Shown piece by piece: positions 17,599 through 26,015 of a stretch of 48,420 nucleotides of DNA (the first letter of the stretch is position 1; each line of letters opens with the position of its first letter). The notes below the pieces were generated by a model. The model was not told the DNA's origin and did no database searches. It worked only from the letters and a program-made list of their open reading frames with translations. Made by a program: the position numbers and the translations under genes. Source of the DNA: Nitrospira sp. (GTDB lineage: Bacteria; Nitrospirota; Nitrospiria; Nitrospirales; Nitrospiraceae); NCBI GenBank assembly GCA_005116895.1, contig SWDO01000001.1, positions 1-48,420 of the forward strand, written 5' to 3'.

Positions 17599-18546
17599 CT
17601 AGAATCGGTAACTGGTGCCGATTGAGACAACATAGTCCGGTGCTCCATTCGAGAGACCGACCGCCACGCCGCCATTCAGGCGCCAAGCAGCCGACAGGCG
17701 GTAATTCGACGAGAAAAAGACGTCTCTCGCGTTCGGTAAGCCTGGTCGAAGGGCTCGATATTCCTCGAAATACACACTGGTCAACAGGTCCTTTGTCACG
17801 TAGTATCCGGCCCCCACGTCATACCAGTATTGGTTGCGAAGACCAAGCGTACCGGAGCCATCAGCCCGATCCGGATCGCCGATAAAGTTGTACCCGCCGT
17901 CGAAAAACACCAACCAGCTAGCACCGATCAGCTTGGAGACCTCCACCCCATACCCATGATCAAACTCGCCGGTTCCTAATCCCTGACTTGCGTTAGCCGT
18001 GGGGAACTTCAACCGAGCTGTCACTGCAATCAGTGGCATATAATCCTGTTCTTCAACAAGGTAGTATCTTCCCCTCAGAATCACATCGCCGATGCCTGTT
18101 GTCGTCACCTTCTGTCCGGCGATACGCGTCGTGGTACCGCAAGGCACATCATTATTATTGCCGGGGCCACTGTTATCCGTACGACAATTATCATCCGATC
18201 CACCACTGCCCCCACTACCAGACCCGCTGTTGTCGTCGACACGGAATGCAGTATTTCCAACGACGGTCGTGCGCCCGTCCGTGATCGCCGTCACTGAAGG
18301 AATGACCAGCGAAATATCACCTTTTGAGAAGAATCGTCGGATCGAGAAGGGGGCATAGATAAACTCACTTGTCGTATTGGTTCCGAAATTCCCGTGGCTA
18401 TAGCTTGGTGTAAAACTGATCTGCCAGTTTCGTTCCGTCGCCTGTTGTGGCCGCTTATCGGTCGGATCAGCGGCAATGCCTTCGTTGTCACAGAATCCAA
18501 CAACTATGACGAGCACCATCATCCACAGGACCATCCATCTCTGCAT
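17599..18546 (-). CDS. outer-membrane barrel, MetA/phenol-degradation transporter-like
   Basis: 315 aa from ATG 18546; a GTG at 18585 would add 13 residues ahead of the signal peptide. After the signal (to about GIAA) the chain has barrel-like strands (WQISFTPSYSHGNFGT, LIAVTARLKFPTA) and ends SIGTSYRF with terminal Phe. It resembles the PF13557-type family of putative transporters. A Ser/Gly/Asn-rich loop with two Cys (about 100-135) probably lies outside the cell. It precedes the sigma factor on the same strand, so it may be part of, or a target of, that regulon. Confidence 0.7.
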   Translation of the reverse strand: MQRWMVLWMMVLVIVVGFCDNEGIAADPTDKRPQQATERNWQISFTPSYSHGNFGTNTTSEFIYAPFSIRRFFSKGDISLVIPSVTAITDGRTTVVGNTAFRVDDNSGSGSGGSGGSDDNCRTDNSGPGNNNDVPCGTTTRIAGQKVTTTGIGDVILRGRYYLVEEQDYMPLIAVTARLKFPTANASQGLGTGEFDHGYGVEVSKLIGASWLVFFDGGYNFIGDPDRADGSGTLGLRNQYWYDVGAGYYVTKDLLTSVYFEEYRALRPGLPNARDVFFSSNYRLSAAWRLNGGVAVGLSNGAPDYVVSIGTSYRF

Positions 18547-18670
18547 CGTTCTCGACCAACCCTTTCTGCATAGGAGTCTGTACACTATGCGGTCTCGTAA
18601 TAAAACCTAACGGTGCTACCTTAGCGATAAATAAATTCTAGCGCAACGATCTATAGGGAAAAATGGGAAC

Positions 18671-18705
18671 ACCGGTGCCGGAGTACGAGTGGTTCCGGCA
18701 CCGGT
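18671..18705 (-). terminator. strong hairpin terminator
   Basis: ACCGGTGCCGGA (18671-18682) and TCCGGCACCGGT (18694-18705) form a perfect 12-bp stem with an 11-base loop. On the minus strand the stem is followed by GTTCCCATTTTT. It lies 31 bases after the stop of the Arg/Asp-repeat gene ending at 18736 and fits a rho-independent terminator for it. Confidence 0.7.
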
Positions 18706-18735
18706 ATCGGTGGCTGACTTAATGCCAATAACTGG

Positions 18736-19338
18736 TTAGTGTCGCTCTCCTCGCTCCTGTCTTTCAGCACGATCAGGTCTATCCTGATGGTCTGGGCGTT
18801 CTGGCCGCTCCATCTGCATCGTACGAGCGTTGTCTCTTCCGTCACGGCCACGTTCGCCGGCAACATGATTGGCTCGATCAAGCCCACGGAGTTCGCCGCC
18901 AGCGTTTGATCGGTGGTCCTCCCGGCGATCAGCCTGTCGATCCTCGCGCCTATCCATCTGGCGGTCTTCTCTCCGGTCTTCACGCCGGTCCATCTGCCGA
19001 TCCTCCCGGCGATCTTCCCTTCGATCGATCTGTCGATCTTCTCTGCGATCTGCGCGCCGATCCATTTGACGATCAGCTCGACGATCTTCCTGTCGTACGT
19101 CAGTTGCTTGGGTCACGACCATATGATCTTTCCCATGCCTTCTTCCATGATCATCGATATCGCGACCGCTATTCATCGACCCTGGGCCACTATTCAGCGA
19201 TCCCGGCCCTCGGTTGTCAACCCGCACCTCCGGCCCTGCAATGGAACTATTTATCTTGCCTATGGCTGGTGCGGTCATCACCGAGAGTCCTGCAAGAGTA
19301 CCCACGATCATTTCTTTCCAACTGATTCGGTTCATCAT
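18736..19338 (-). CDS. exported Arg/Asp-repeat protein
   Basis: 200 aa from ATG 19338, or the adjacent ATG 19335, with AAGGAG just upstream. Signal peptide ends about AIG. After a Gly/Ser/Asn linker, residues ~80-140 repeat DRREDRQMDRR and variants many times, giving a strongly charged, zwitterionic and probably disordered or helical rod. The end is rich in ERPE/DRPD/ERGE. No fold or enzyme motif is visible. Possible roles include polyanion or cell-wall binding, but nothing shows this directly. A strong terminator follows. Confidence 0.7.
   Translation of the reverse strand: MMNRISWKEMIVGTLAGLSVMTAPAIGKINSSIAGPEVRVDNRGPGSLNSGPGSMNSGRDIDDHGRRHGKDHMVVTQATDVRQEDRRADRQMDRRADRREDRQIDRREDRREDRQMDRREDRREDRQMDRREDRQADRREDHRSNAGGELRGLDRANHVAGERGRDGRDNARTMQMERPERPDHQDRPDRAERQERGERH
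18900..19110. repeat. imperfect tandem repeats coding for DRREDRQ
   Basis: Short imperfect units built around CGATC, CGGCGATC and TCTTC recur through this stretch and encode the DRRED-type repeat of the exported protein on the minus strand. Unit length varies in multiples of 3, so the reading frame is preserved. Such a tract can expand or contract by slippage. Confidence 0.6.
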
Positions 19339-19402
19339 CCATCTCCTTTTCGTTCGTTGGTACAGTCGATTTATGCTACCCATCCGATTCCTGTCCGCCT
19401 AT

Positions 19403-20842
19403 TTAATCTTCCAATTCTGCTTCACGCCATTGAACGCTTCCGCCGACCAGTTTGCCCTGGACCTTGACAAGCGTGCCCACTTTCACCGTATTGAAGAAGG
19501 CCGCCCGTCCGATCACTTGCCCGTTGAGGTCCTCTAAGTTATCGTTCGAGATCGTTGACGTGTCAACAATGATGCCTAAGATTTGCACATCATCACCTGT
19601 GATCGATTGCACCGGCCCCTGCAGGTCGACATCGTCATCGGCCGATCGCAACTCAATGCGCGTCACAATGACTGAATTGGCATTGCTTACGCGCCCACGA
19701 ACTCGGATATGGTTGCCGGAAGATAAACTGCTCAGGCTGGTATTTTTGAACTCAGTCTGACTGTTCACCTTGACGTCTACATTTGGCAGCCCTTTGATCC
19801 TGATGGCATTCGTTCCGATCGTCTCAATATCGCCTTCTAACCGGATACTCTCCTGGAACTTCACATGCTTCGCGATGAGCGTGCTGCCGTCAAACCGGCC
19901 TTCGGCGGTCATCTTGGCCCCGACCACGATCTCATCGACGGTGCCGCCCCTGAATTCCGTACTCGCTGTTGTCCTCACCGGTATAGTCCCAATGGTGAAA
20001 TCGATAACGTTGCCATTAGGCGTACCGGCCTGTGTGACAAACCCTTCGACTTGGAATTCATCGATCACATTGCCGATGCCCTGATTCTCAGGCTCAACCT
20101 TCGTCGCAAGGAGTGTTGTGGTCGCACTAACAAAGTTTGTGCCTTTGGCCTCGACGAAACGACCATCCCAGTTGCTGCCATTGGGGACCGGCATGTCGCT
20201 GATGTCCGCTCCACTGTAGCTCACCGTGAGAGTGCCGATCCGGAATGTTGCAGATCCAGAAGCATGGTTGTTCACAAATCCCCGCACCTCGGGCGTCACC
20301 CCCACTAATTTCTTTTCGATAAATGTTGCCTGAATGATCCCGTTCTGACGAATATGGCCGTTGACTTCAACGGTGTCTGTCCCGGCCACAAGATTCTGAA
20401 TGTTTCGTCCCGGAATGTTGTCGTCGATCAATGTCGTATTGTCGATGAACACGGTTTGCCCCATTACGACCAGACTGACACCATCCGCAGCCACGGACTG
20501 AACAAGCCCTTCCACCGCATCTTTCTGTCGTACAGTGCTTGCGGATCGCTGATTGCCGTTGAACGAGCCATTGACCGTCACGGTCATCCCGACCTTGAGG
20601 TCGCTTTGGCTGCCGGATTGGCCATCGACGGTGAATGACGAACCGCTCGTCTCAAACTTCTTGCCGTTGACGAAGACACTGCCGAAGCCGGTGATGGTAC
20701 CTGACGCCGACGCAGAGCCGCTTCCTGATCCGCTTGCCGACACAGAGGGAGCCCCCTCACTGCCGCAAGCGGCGAGGAGTCCTGCGAGTCCCATCATGCC
20801 CATCAAACTGAAGACACATCGTAAGGTGTTCGAGGTATTCAT
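19403..20842 (-). CDS. DUF5666-type lipoprotein
   Basis: 479 aa from ATG 20842 with AAGGA 8 bases upstream; the 7 residues before it are not needed. Lipobox LLAAC near residue 26. After a Ser/Gly/Ala-rich linker the protein is a string of similar beta-rich modules of about 60-70 residues, each with VxGxV and VNG-type turns (TITGFGSVFVNGKKF, TVEVNGHIRQNGII, IRVRGRVSNANSVIV). This matches DUF5666 repeats. Likely anchored in the outer membrane or periplasm. Function unknown. It follows a second lipoprotein gene after 36 bases. Confidence 0.8.
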   Translation of the reverse strand: MNTSNTLRCVFSLMGMMGLAGLLAACGSEGAPSVSASGSGSGSASASGTITGFGSVFVNGKKFETSGSSFTVDGQSGSQSDLKVGMTVTVNGSFNGNQRSASTVRQKDAVEGLVQSVAADGVSLVVMGQTVFIDNTTLIDDNIPGRNIQNLVAGTDTVEVNGHIRQNGIIQATFIEKKLVGVTPEVRGFVNNHASGSATFRIGTLTVSYSGADISDMPVPNGSNWDGRFVEAKGTNFVSATTTLLATKVEPENQGIGNVIDEFQVEGFVTQAGTPNGNVIDFTIGTIPVRTTASTEFRGGTVDEIVVGAKMTAEGRFDGSTLIAKHVKFQESIRLEGDIETIGTNAIRIKGLPNVDVKVNSQTEFKNTSLSSLSSGNHIRVRGRVSNANSVIVTRIELRSADDDVDLQGPVQSITGDDVQILGIIVDTSTISNDNLEDLNGQVIGRAAFFNTVKVGTLVKVQGKLVGGSVQWREAELED

Positions 20843-20878
20843 GGTGTGTTCCTTGTTAAACAATTGTGACTGCGGTTT

Positions 20879-21310
20879 CTAATTTCTCCGGTCCTCGGCC
20901 AAGACGCCGGCCGACCATGGCATATCGCCCAGAACATCAGCCGACCAGGTGATGCGCGCCGGGCACCATTGCCAGACGCCAAGCGTGATGATGCGTGTGA
21001 GCCCGGCTGGCATACAGGCCAGTCGGTTGACCGATACCTCACGATTGACCACCCTGGTCGAGGCTCCGCACCGATTTAGATAGGGCTCACTGGAGACGTC
21101 GCGAAGATCGACTTGAGGGGTAATAAAGGCGACGATTGGGATAGGCAGCACGGCAATCGATGAGTCATCCACCCACTCGCTGCCGGCGCAGTGGCCTTCG
21201 AGTCCAGCCGTTCGCTTCACCTCATCGTGAACCAATGTCGAGGTACAGCCGGACAGCAGCAGTGTTGCTGACAGTAGATACGCACTCACGTGTGAACGGA
21301 ATGGTTGCAT
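20879..21310 (-). CDS. small lipoprotein, function unknown
   Basis: 143 aa from ATG 21310 with AAGGAGGG in good position. Lipobox LLSGC at about residues 18-22. The mature part has four to five Cys spread through it and no familiar motif. It contains VLPIPIVAFITPQVDLRD and a Trp-rich end. The gene starts the lipoprotein pair with DUF5666. Its ribosome site is almost completely buried in a 14-position hairpin (see the regulatory entry at 21315), which suggests control of translation. Confidence 0.65.
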   Translation of the reverse strand: MQPFRSHVSAYLLSATLLLSGCTSTLVHDEVKRTAGLEGHCAGSEWVDDSSIAVLPIPIVAFITPQVDLRDVSSEPYLNRCGASTRVVNREVSVNRLACMPAGLTRIITLGVWQWCPARITWSADVLGDMPWSAGVLAEDRRN

Positions 21311-21314
21311 AACT

Positions 21315-21352
21315 CCCTCCTTCTAACCTTCTCTGATGGGTTAGACGGAGGG
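21315..21352 (-). promoter_or_regulatory. leader hairpin that hides the ribosome-binding site
   Basis: In the minus-strand leader CCCTCCGTCTAACC pairs with GGTTAGAAGGAGGG (13 of 14 positions, one G-A mismatch) around a ~10-base loop. The second arm contains the whole AAGGAGGG ribosome site and ends 5 bases before the ATG at 21310. Translation would be off unless the stem is opened, as in RNA thermometers or protein- or ligand-controlled leaders. No T run follows, so it is not a terminator. Confidence 0.6.
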
Positions 21353-21553
21353 TGGGAGGAAAGGTAAACAGGGGTCTTAGAAAGCTTTAGCCCTGCGAAG
21401 GTAGGGGATATTGTCCAGCCAGAGCAACGCTCAGGCTGGACTGGCCAGCTTGTTACTGAATTGGAATACTCTGAGAGACTGTCAATCGATTCTCTCTAAC
21501 GCTTGTTCCCTATATACTTCTTCATCTGTGAATTGGAGTATGGAAGAAGTGCG
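21353..21553. other. intergenic stretch, one small hairpin
   Basis: Between the lipoprotein leader and the glycosyltransferase stop. TCCAGCC (21415-21421) can pair with GGCTGGA. There is no T run and no coding frame worth reporting. Promoters for the lipoprotein pair should lie here, but no clear -35/-10 pair is seen. Confidence 0.4.
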
Positions 21554-22294
21554 CTATCGGACATCTTGGAAAAATGCGCGAGGGAGGACCGGTAAACGGT
21601 ATTCGACGTGGAGGATGATGAGAAGCACTCGGATGAAACTTCGCCAGATGCCCATTTTCACAAACTTTCTGGCATCGGTGACGACAGTGGATGGTAGGAG
21701 TCGCGGTTGGGTGACACGAATCAATCGCTCGCAGAATGCCACATCTTCCAGAATGGGCTGATTAGGAAATCCATCTAACTGCTCGAACAACGCACGCCGA
21801 ACGAATAACGCTTGATCACCATAGATAATACGACTGCGCACGCAGCGGAAATTATCCAAGAACGAGATGAACCGCAAGCGCCAGTCATCGCTGGAAAACC
21901 GGTGCATGAAGCCACCGGCCTGAATCGTGGAATCGTTCTCCATTTCATTGAGTCGCTGGAGCGCCCCAGCCGGCAGGACGGTATCGGCATGGAGAAAGAG
22001 CAGCCACTCGCCGTTCGCCTGTTTGGCGCCGGCATTCATTTGGGAGGCACGACCTTTCGGTGCGTATAACGTGAGACGTGAAGCGTGAAGGGTATTTCGT
22101 GAAGCCTCTGAAGAACGATTGTCGTCGTGCACACCATCGATGAAACCAAACGATTTGGCGACCGCGCATGTCCGATCGGTGCTGCCGCCATCTATCAGAA
22201 TCACCTCAAACTTGCCGGGTTGCTCGAACAACGCCTTCAGCGTACTCGGCAATACCTTCTCTTCATTATAAGCAGGAATGATGACGCTGATCAT
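21554..22294 (-). CDS. TIGR04283-type glycosyltransferase (GT2 fold)
   Basis: 246 aa from ATG 22294, which overlaps the stop of the upstream ferritin-like gene (ATGA). The longer frame to 22339 adds sequence from that gene. Motifs: SVIIPAYNEE at the N-terminus, LIDGGSTDRT (donor site) and FLHADTVLP (DxD-type acid). A short stretch at about residues 60-80 (RNTLHASRLTLY) is not family-like and corresponds to a CGTGAAG repeat in the DNA (22070-22104). These enzymes form a conserved but poorly characterised group, often near redox or arsenic-sugar genes. Substrate unknown. Confidence 0.82.
   Translation of the reverse strand: MISVIIPAYNEEKVLPSTLKALFEQPGKFEVILIDGGSTDRTCAVAKSFGFIDGVHDDNRSSEASRNTLHASRLTLYAPKGRASQMNAGAKQANGEWLLFLHADTVLPAGALQRLNEMENDSTIQAGGFMHRFSSDDWRLRFISFLDNFRCVRSRIIYGDQALFVRRALFEQLDGFPNQPILEDVAFCERLIRVTQPRLLPSTVVTDARKFVKMGIWRSFIRVLLIILHVEYRLPVLPRAFFQDVR
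22070..22104. repeat. CGTGAAG repeat inside a glycosyltransferase gene
   Basis: One CGTGAG and three CGTGAAG units occur within 35 bases (22070-22075, 22077-22083, 22084-22090, 22098-22104), a composition unlike the flanking coding sequence. A related AT-richer stretch lies between the NIL and moeB-like genes (about 32,010-32,095). The insertion keeps the reading frame. Confidence 0.5.
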
Positions 22295-22926
22295 GCCGAA
22301 CACCAGTCCGGCAAGAATGTCCGTACATCTTGAGCCCAAGCTCTATGGTCCTCATCGATGCTTTCGAACAGGTCGCAGAGGGTAAGGACCATGGTGTCGA
22401 TTAATTCGAGGTATCGTTGCGACCGTCGTCCGAGATCCTTCATGTCGGTCTCACCTCGCTGGATCGCCTGCTCAATTTGGCGACGACCGAAACCATGATG
22501 CGCTTCTTCTTGCTTGAGCAGGATACGGCGAAGCGGTCCGAACGGGGCAGCGCGTTTTGCCAATCCTTGTTCGATCCGTGTGAGAATGGCCTCTCCCAAA
22601 CCTTCAAGGACTACTTGCTCTGCAAGGAATGTCTCCGTGAGGTCGCGGCGAGCCAGCGCATCGTCTAGAATCCTTCGATATTCTTCCAGGGCAGGAAGAA
22701 ACGGCGTATTACGGAGGTGTTTCGGCGCCAGCCAGGCAATGGCTCCCTGAAAGACTCGCGCATGCATCGCTTCTTGTTTGGCCTGGCTCAGGAGAAATCG
22801 CCGCGTCTTGGGATCGCCGGACAACGCGGCTTGGGTTTTTGCGCACTCATGGGCCATCCGTTCGCCGTGCTCTAAGAACGCCAGGAGTCTGGCGATGGGC
22901 TCTCTCTCATTAGGACCGACCAGCAT
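22291..22926 (-). CDS. ferritin-like di-iron protein
   Basis: 211 aa. Four-helix pattern with two E...ExxH-type iron sites: EHGERMAHE with QAKQEAMHA, and EQVVLEGLGEA with KQEEAHHGFG. These resemble MiaE-like and other ferritin-like oxygenases/peroxidases. It probably binds two irons and uses oxygen or peroxide, but the substrate cannot be read from sequence. Its start overlaps the end of the DUF547 gene by 17 bases, and its end overlaps the glycosyltransferase start, so the four genes radical SAM, DUF547, ferritin-like and glycosyltransferase form one operon. Confidence 0.75.
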   Translation of the reverse strand: MLVGPNEREPIARLLAFLEHGERMAHECAKTQAALSGDPKTRRFLLSQAKQEAMHARVFQGAIAWLAPKHLRNTPFLPALEEYRRILDDALARRDLTETFLAEQVVLEGLGEAILTRIEQGLAKRAAPFGPLRRILLKQEEAHHGFGRRQIEQAIQRGETDMKDLGRRSQRYLELIDTMVLTLCDLFESIDEDHRAWAQDVRTFLPDWCSA

Positions 22927-23728
22927 CGCTCATCTCCTTTGGTGGTGTCCCGTTTAAGCTCCAATCGTAGTCGAGATACTCGATGCGATAGTCCGATTGC
23001 ATCAGGTCCTGGGCCAGTTCAGGATCGCTCACGTAGCGAGTAATGTAGGCCAGGACTGACCCAGCCGCTCTCGAAAAATCATCATGAAACCATTTGAAGA
23101 TCATCGAGAGGGACGCCACTTTGTTCGCGCGGTCGAAACGATTGCGTGTGGGATCGTTAATGAAGTCCCTGGCGACTCGATCCAACTGGGTGTTGAGCTG
23201 ATTCGGATCATAGATCCAGGGCTGGAGCTTAGGACAGGAGGTGGAGGCGCATACAATAGCAAAATGAATTAATGGTTCCTGAAACTGCTTGATCAATATC
23301 TGCCGTTCTAGATCGTAGAGATTGATGGTGGCTCCCCCAACCCGATAGTCCCGCCCGATGAAATAACGATAGCGCCCTACATAGGTCATCGGCGAGTAGT
23401 GATCAAGGATGCCTTTGATCGCGAAGGCATTGTACGCGTTGATCCAGAAGGCCAGACGCTCATGATGTGTAACTAGTGCACTGGGATCCACTCGATCCAG
23501 TTGGGCTAGATAGACCGGCAGCTGGTTGTCAGCTTGAATACCAGGATAATCTATGACTCCATCCCTCACATGCGTGTGTAATAGCTCATCGAAAGCCCTG
23601 TGTGAAAACTCCGTTGCCGGAATAGGATTGGTGGGTTTGAAGGATGTCGGGACAGTGGAACATCCCGCAAGCAGGATCATCATACCAGGTATCATCCACT
23701 TCATCGACAACCCTGCCATCCTTACCAT
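22910..23728 (-). CDS. DUF547-family lipoprotein
   Basis: Start uncertain: ATG 23746, 23728 or 23704; 23728 is chosen because ATGGTAA overlaps the stop of the upstream radical SAM gene. A lipobox (ILLAGC) follows the hydrophobic start. The body carries the DUF547 hallmarks: RLAFWINAYNAFAIKG, the middle ECFAIVCAS-like segment (HFAIVCASTSCPKLQP) and FKWFHDDF. The family is widespread, exported and of unknown biochemical role; a Cys-protease-like fold has been suggested. Probably acts in the periplasm with the radical SAM and ferritin-like partners. Confidence 0.8.
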   Translation of the reverse strand: MVRMAGLSMKWMIPGMMILLAGCSTVPTSFKPTNPIPATEFSHRAFDELLHTHVRDGVIDYPGIQADNQLPVYLAQLDRVDPSALVTHHERLAFWINAYNAFAIKGILDHYSPMTYVGRYRYFIGRDYRVGGATINLYDLERQILIKQFQEPLIHFAIVCASTSCPKLQPWIYDPNQLNTQLDRVARDFINDPTRNRFDRANKVASLSMIFKWFHDDFSRAAGSVLAYITRYVSDPELAQDLMQSDYRIEYLDYDWSLNGTPPKEMSDAGRS

Positions 23729-24780
23729 GTCACTGGTGTTTGCCATGCTGCGATCGGGTGCCGGAGTAGGGAGCCAATAATCCGCCCATCCAGCCTGTTA
23801 CAGGACGACTGATCGGAACAATGCTGAATCGCTCGTCGATCGAATCTCTCAAGTATCTCACTGAGCGATGAATGGAGGAGATTCCCGGCTTCTGGGAGCG
23901 ATAAACAGGGTGAGACATTCCCGGAGGCATCGATCGCAATACTATACCGTCCTGCATCGCACGGCTTCAGGGTTTCTCCACCTAGCCATGCCACATTATC
24001 CTTCGCATATTGCCGAAGATAGCCAGGAGGCAGTGCCTCCTCCTCAAGCAATCGTTGGAAGACCAGCCTGGCCTGTTGACGGTCATACATCAACGTCCCA
24101 TCCTGCTTGCCATAGAGTCCGACATCCCAATGGTATGCACCGACGACTGGCAAGAAACCTCGTTGCCTGGCAAACGCAACTACCTCAGTCACCTCATCTC
24201 GATTGATCTCGCTTACGATACAGGTGAGGAATTTTGGACCGCGATAGCACCGGAGAAGATCAAGTCCGGCAAGGACCGCGGGAAGTTGATCGGCACCCCG
24301 GATACGTTCGTACCTATTGCGATCCAGGGTATCGAGGCTAATCGAGAGGGATACGGAGAGATCGTCGAAGTGCTGTACCAGGTGTGGAGTCAGCTTGGTT
24401 CCGTTCGTAATCACGGTCAGATGAAGCCCAATCTCAACTAAATCTTGAAGAATAGCTGACAAATCACGGCGTAGAAGTGGCTCGCCTCCTTGCACGAACA
24501 CGAGACGTAGTCCGTCCCTGTAGAGGCCGGCGAAGACGTTCCGGATCTCTTGCCGTGACATCTCATATTGGCCAACATTCAACGGAAGGTTGCAGTAGCC
24601 ACAGGAAGAATTACAACGAAGGTTCACCTGAAATACGGCCAGCAGCGGACGCCTTCGCATCAGATTGGTCAGTCCACCCCATAGTGCGTGAGGAAGGCTG
24701 GGTTTCCGATTCTTCTCCGTAGAATGCCCATCGACCTGTGAGTTTCCATGAGGCTGTGATCGCTCGATGTGTATCAGCAT
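23722..24780 (-). CDS. radical SAM protein with SPASM-like C-terminus
   Basis: 352 aa from ATG 24780 (MLIHIERSQ); the frame extends to 24867 but that part looks random. The radical SAM cluster site CNSSCGYC (Cx3CxxC) sits near residue 60, followed by GGEPLLRRDL and LTVITNGT, then SISLDTLDRNRYERIRG. The C-terminus has further Cys (PCDAGRYSIAIDASGNVSPC and CSDQSSC), as in SPASM proteins that hold extra iron-sulfur clusters and often modify peptides. No small precursor peptide is evident next to it. Substrate unknown. Confidence 0.85.
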   Translation of the reverse strand: MLIHIERSQPHGNSQVDGHSTEKNRKPSLPHALWGGLTNLMRRRPLLAVFQVNLRCNSSCGYCNLPLNVGQYEMSRQEIRNVFAGLYRDGLRLVFVQGGEPLLRRDLSAILQDLVEIGLHLTVITNGTKLTPHLVQHFDDLSVSLSISLDTLDRNRYERIRGADQLPAVLAGLDLLRCYRGPKFLTCIVSEINRDEVTEVVAFARQRGFLPVVGAYHWDVGLYGKQDGTLMYDRQQARLVFQRLLEEEALPPGYLRQYAKDNVAWLGGETLKPCDAGRYSIAIDASGNVSPCLSLPEAGNLLHSSLSEILERFDRRAIQHCSDQSSCNRLDGRIIGSLLRHPIAAWQTPVTW

Positions 24781-25088
24781 GAACGGTCCGTCTGGTGGTT
24801 GCTGTGCAGTTCTGCCCAATGACCTGCCATTTTTCCCCCTGGGTTCCTCAAGACTGCATGTGCACAAGCAACCCTGTTTCGCAACCTATTGAGAGATCTA
24901 AGGGTATGACGAATCTCGATGGCATATCCTTTGCTGAACGAACAATGGTTCACCATACATGGCTTTCTACCAGGAGGTATAGGATCTGGCCGCTATGACG
25001 AAGGCAGGTTCGACGAGTCATGAGACATGCATTGGAACATTTTCGATAGCGGCATCTGCAAACGTATGACCTGAATAGTCCACCCTTG

Positions 25089-25430
25089 CTATTTGCACTC
25101 CTTCCCATTGAAGTGCATACAGGTTGATTCGCCTGATTTGACCTTCCAGGTTTTGATCAGTGGTCGTTTGTCCTCACCGCGCATCTCGACGACAAAATCC
25201 ACAAGCCCGGAGAGGGGCAGTTTCTCGATGTGGGGCTTTGCCGCATCCGGCACTTCGATATAGAACACGCTGGCACTCGTCGAGATCATGATCTGATTCT
25301 GCTCCTTGTCGATATGAATCACTGGACTGTAAAAACTGCGATCTTCGGCAAAGACCAGCTTTGGTATCAAGGTGGATACGGACAGCGCAAGAATGAGGCA
25401 ATAGCTGAATAATCGTTGTCGAGAGGGCAT
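25089..25430 (-). CDS. small exported protein, function unknown
   Basis: 113 aa with a signal peptide ending about LVFA. The mature part looks beta-rich (IHIDKEQNQIMISTS, LVDFVVEMRGEDKRPL) with two Cys near the end (STCMHFNGKECK). Probably a small periplasmic domain. The 220 bases before it on the plus strand (24,868-25,088) hold no gene or repeat I can support. Confidence 0.6.
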   Translation of the reverse strand: MPSRQRLFSYCLILALSVSTLIPKLVFAEDRSFYSPVIHIDKEQNQIMISTSASVFYIEVPDAAKPHIEKLPLSGLVDFVVEMRGEDKRPLIKTWKVKSGESTCMHFNGKECK

Positions 25431-25505
25431 GTGTCATGCTCCTGATTCAAGCTACGGGAGCACATTAGTATATTTTGGGGATGATGTGAACCGGAAAAAT
25501 CAAGA

Positions 25506-26015
25506 TCAGCGAATAAGGACGTCGGCTGGGGTCACGCAACCGGATTTGATCCAATAGGTCTTCACATCCGGTTCAGAATTCATAAGGGAGACGAGGAGGT
25601 AGGCGGGGATGGGCAAGTTGATCTTGGGCCAGATCTCTTCATAGTCGGTGGCGATTTTAATGTCAGTCACAGACGGACGCGCGGGATCGTGGGGGTGCGA
25701 GTGATAGACGACTTGGAGATCGAGCCCATTGCTGCGCATGTCCTTTTTCGCAGATGAGAAGTCCTGCATGTCCATGACGAAGGCAATCTCGGCGCGTTCA
25801 GCAGGCGAAAGCCTCTCAAGATGTGCAGCTTTGGCTGAATCGAATGAAGAGAGGTTTTGCGCACCTTCCATCGCGACGATGTTCTTGGTGCGATACAGAT
25901 GGCTGACTACCCCATTGGTTCCAGCTAGCAGCCCACAACATTCGTAAGGAGTCAGTTCCTTCGCATGGGCGATGATGTCGTCCAGGATCGTTTTTGGAAT
26001 AACGAGGTCTGCCAC
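25506..26015 (-). CDS. JAMM/Mov34 (MPN+) metallopeptidase
   Basis: 169 aa from GTG 26015, chosen because the family domain starts there (VADLVIPKTILDDI). The open frame to 26222 adds random-looking residues that overlap the divergent barrel gene. It has the JAMM zinc and catalytic set: YECCG (Glu) and HSHPHDPARPSVTD (His-x-His...Ser-x-x-Asp). Bacterial relatives such as Mec, QbsD and HcyD cleave small ubiquitin-like sulfur carriers or release the amino acid built on them. Two such carriers are encoded 6-10 kb away, one with a residue after its Gly-Gly. A link is inference. Confidence 0.85.
   Translation of the reverse strand: MADLVIPKTILDDIIAHAKELTPYECCGLLAGTNGVVSHLYRTKNIVAMEGAQNLSSFDSAKAAHLERLSPAERAEIAFVMDMQDFSSAKKDMRSNGLDLQVVYHSHPHDPARPSVTDIKIATDYEEIWPKINLPIPAYLLVSLMNSEPDVKTYWIKSGCVTPADVLIR

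Noticed and set aside
18900..19110. Possible CRISPR array
   Set aside because: Units are short, imperfect, without spacers of constant length, and code for a protein repeat.
18869..19325. Ser/Arg-rich and Pro/Asp-rich open frames on the plus strand
   Set aside because: They are shadows of the repetitive Arg/Asp-repeat gene on the minus strand; composition follows the repeat.
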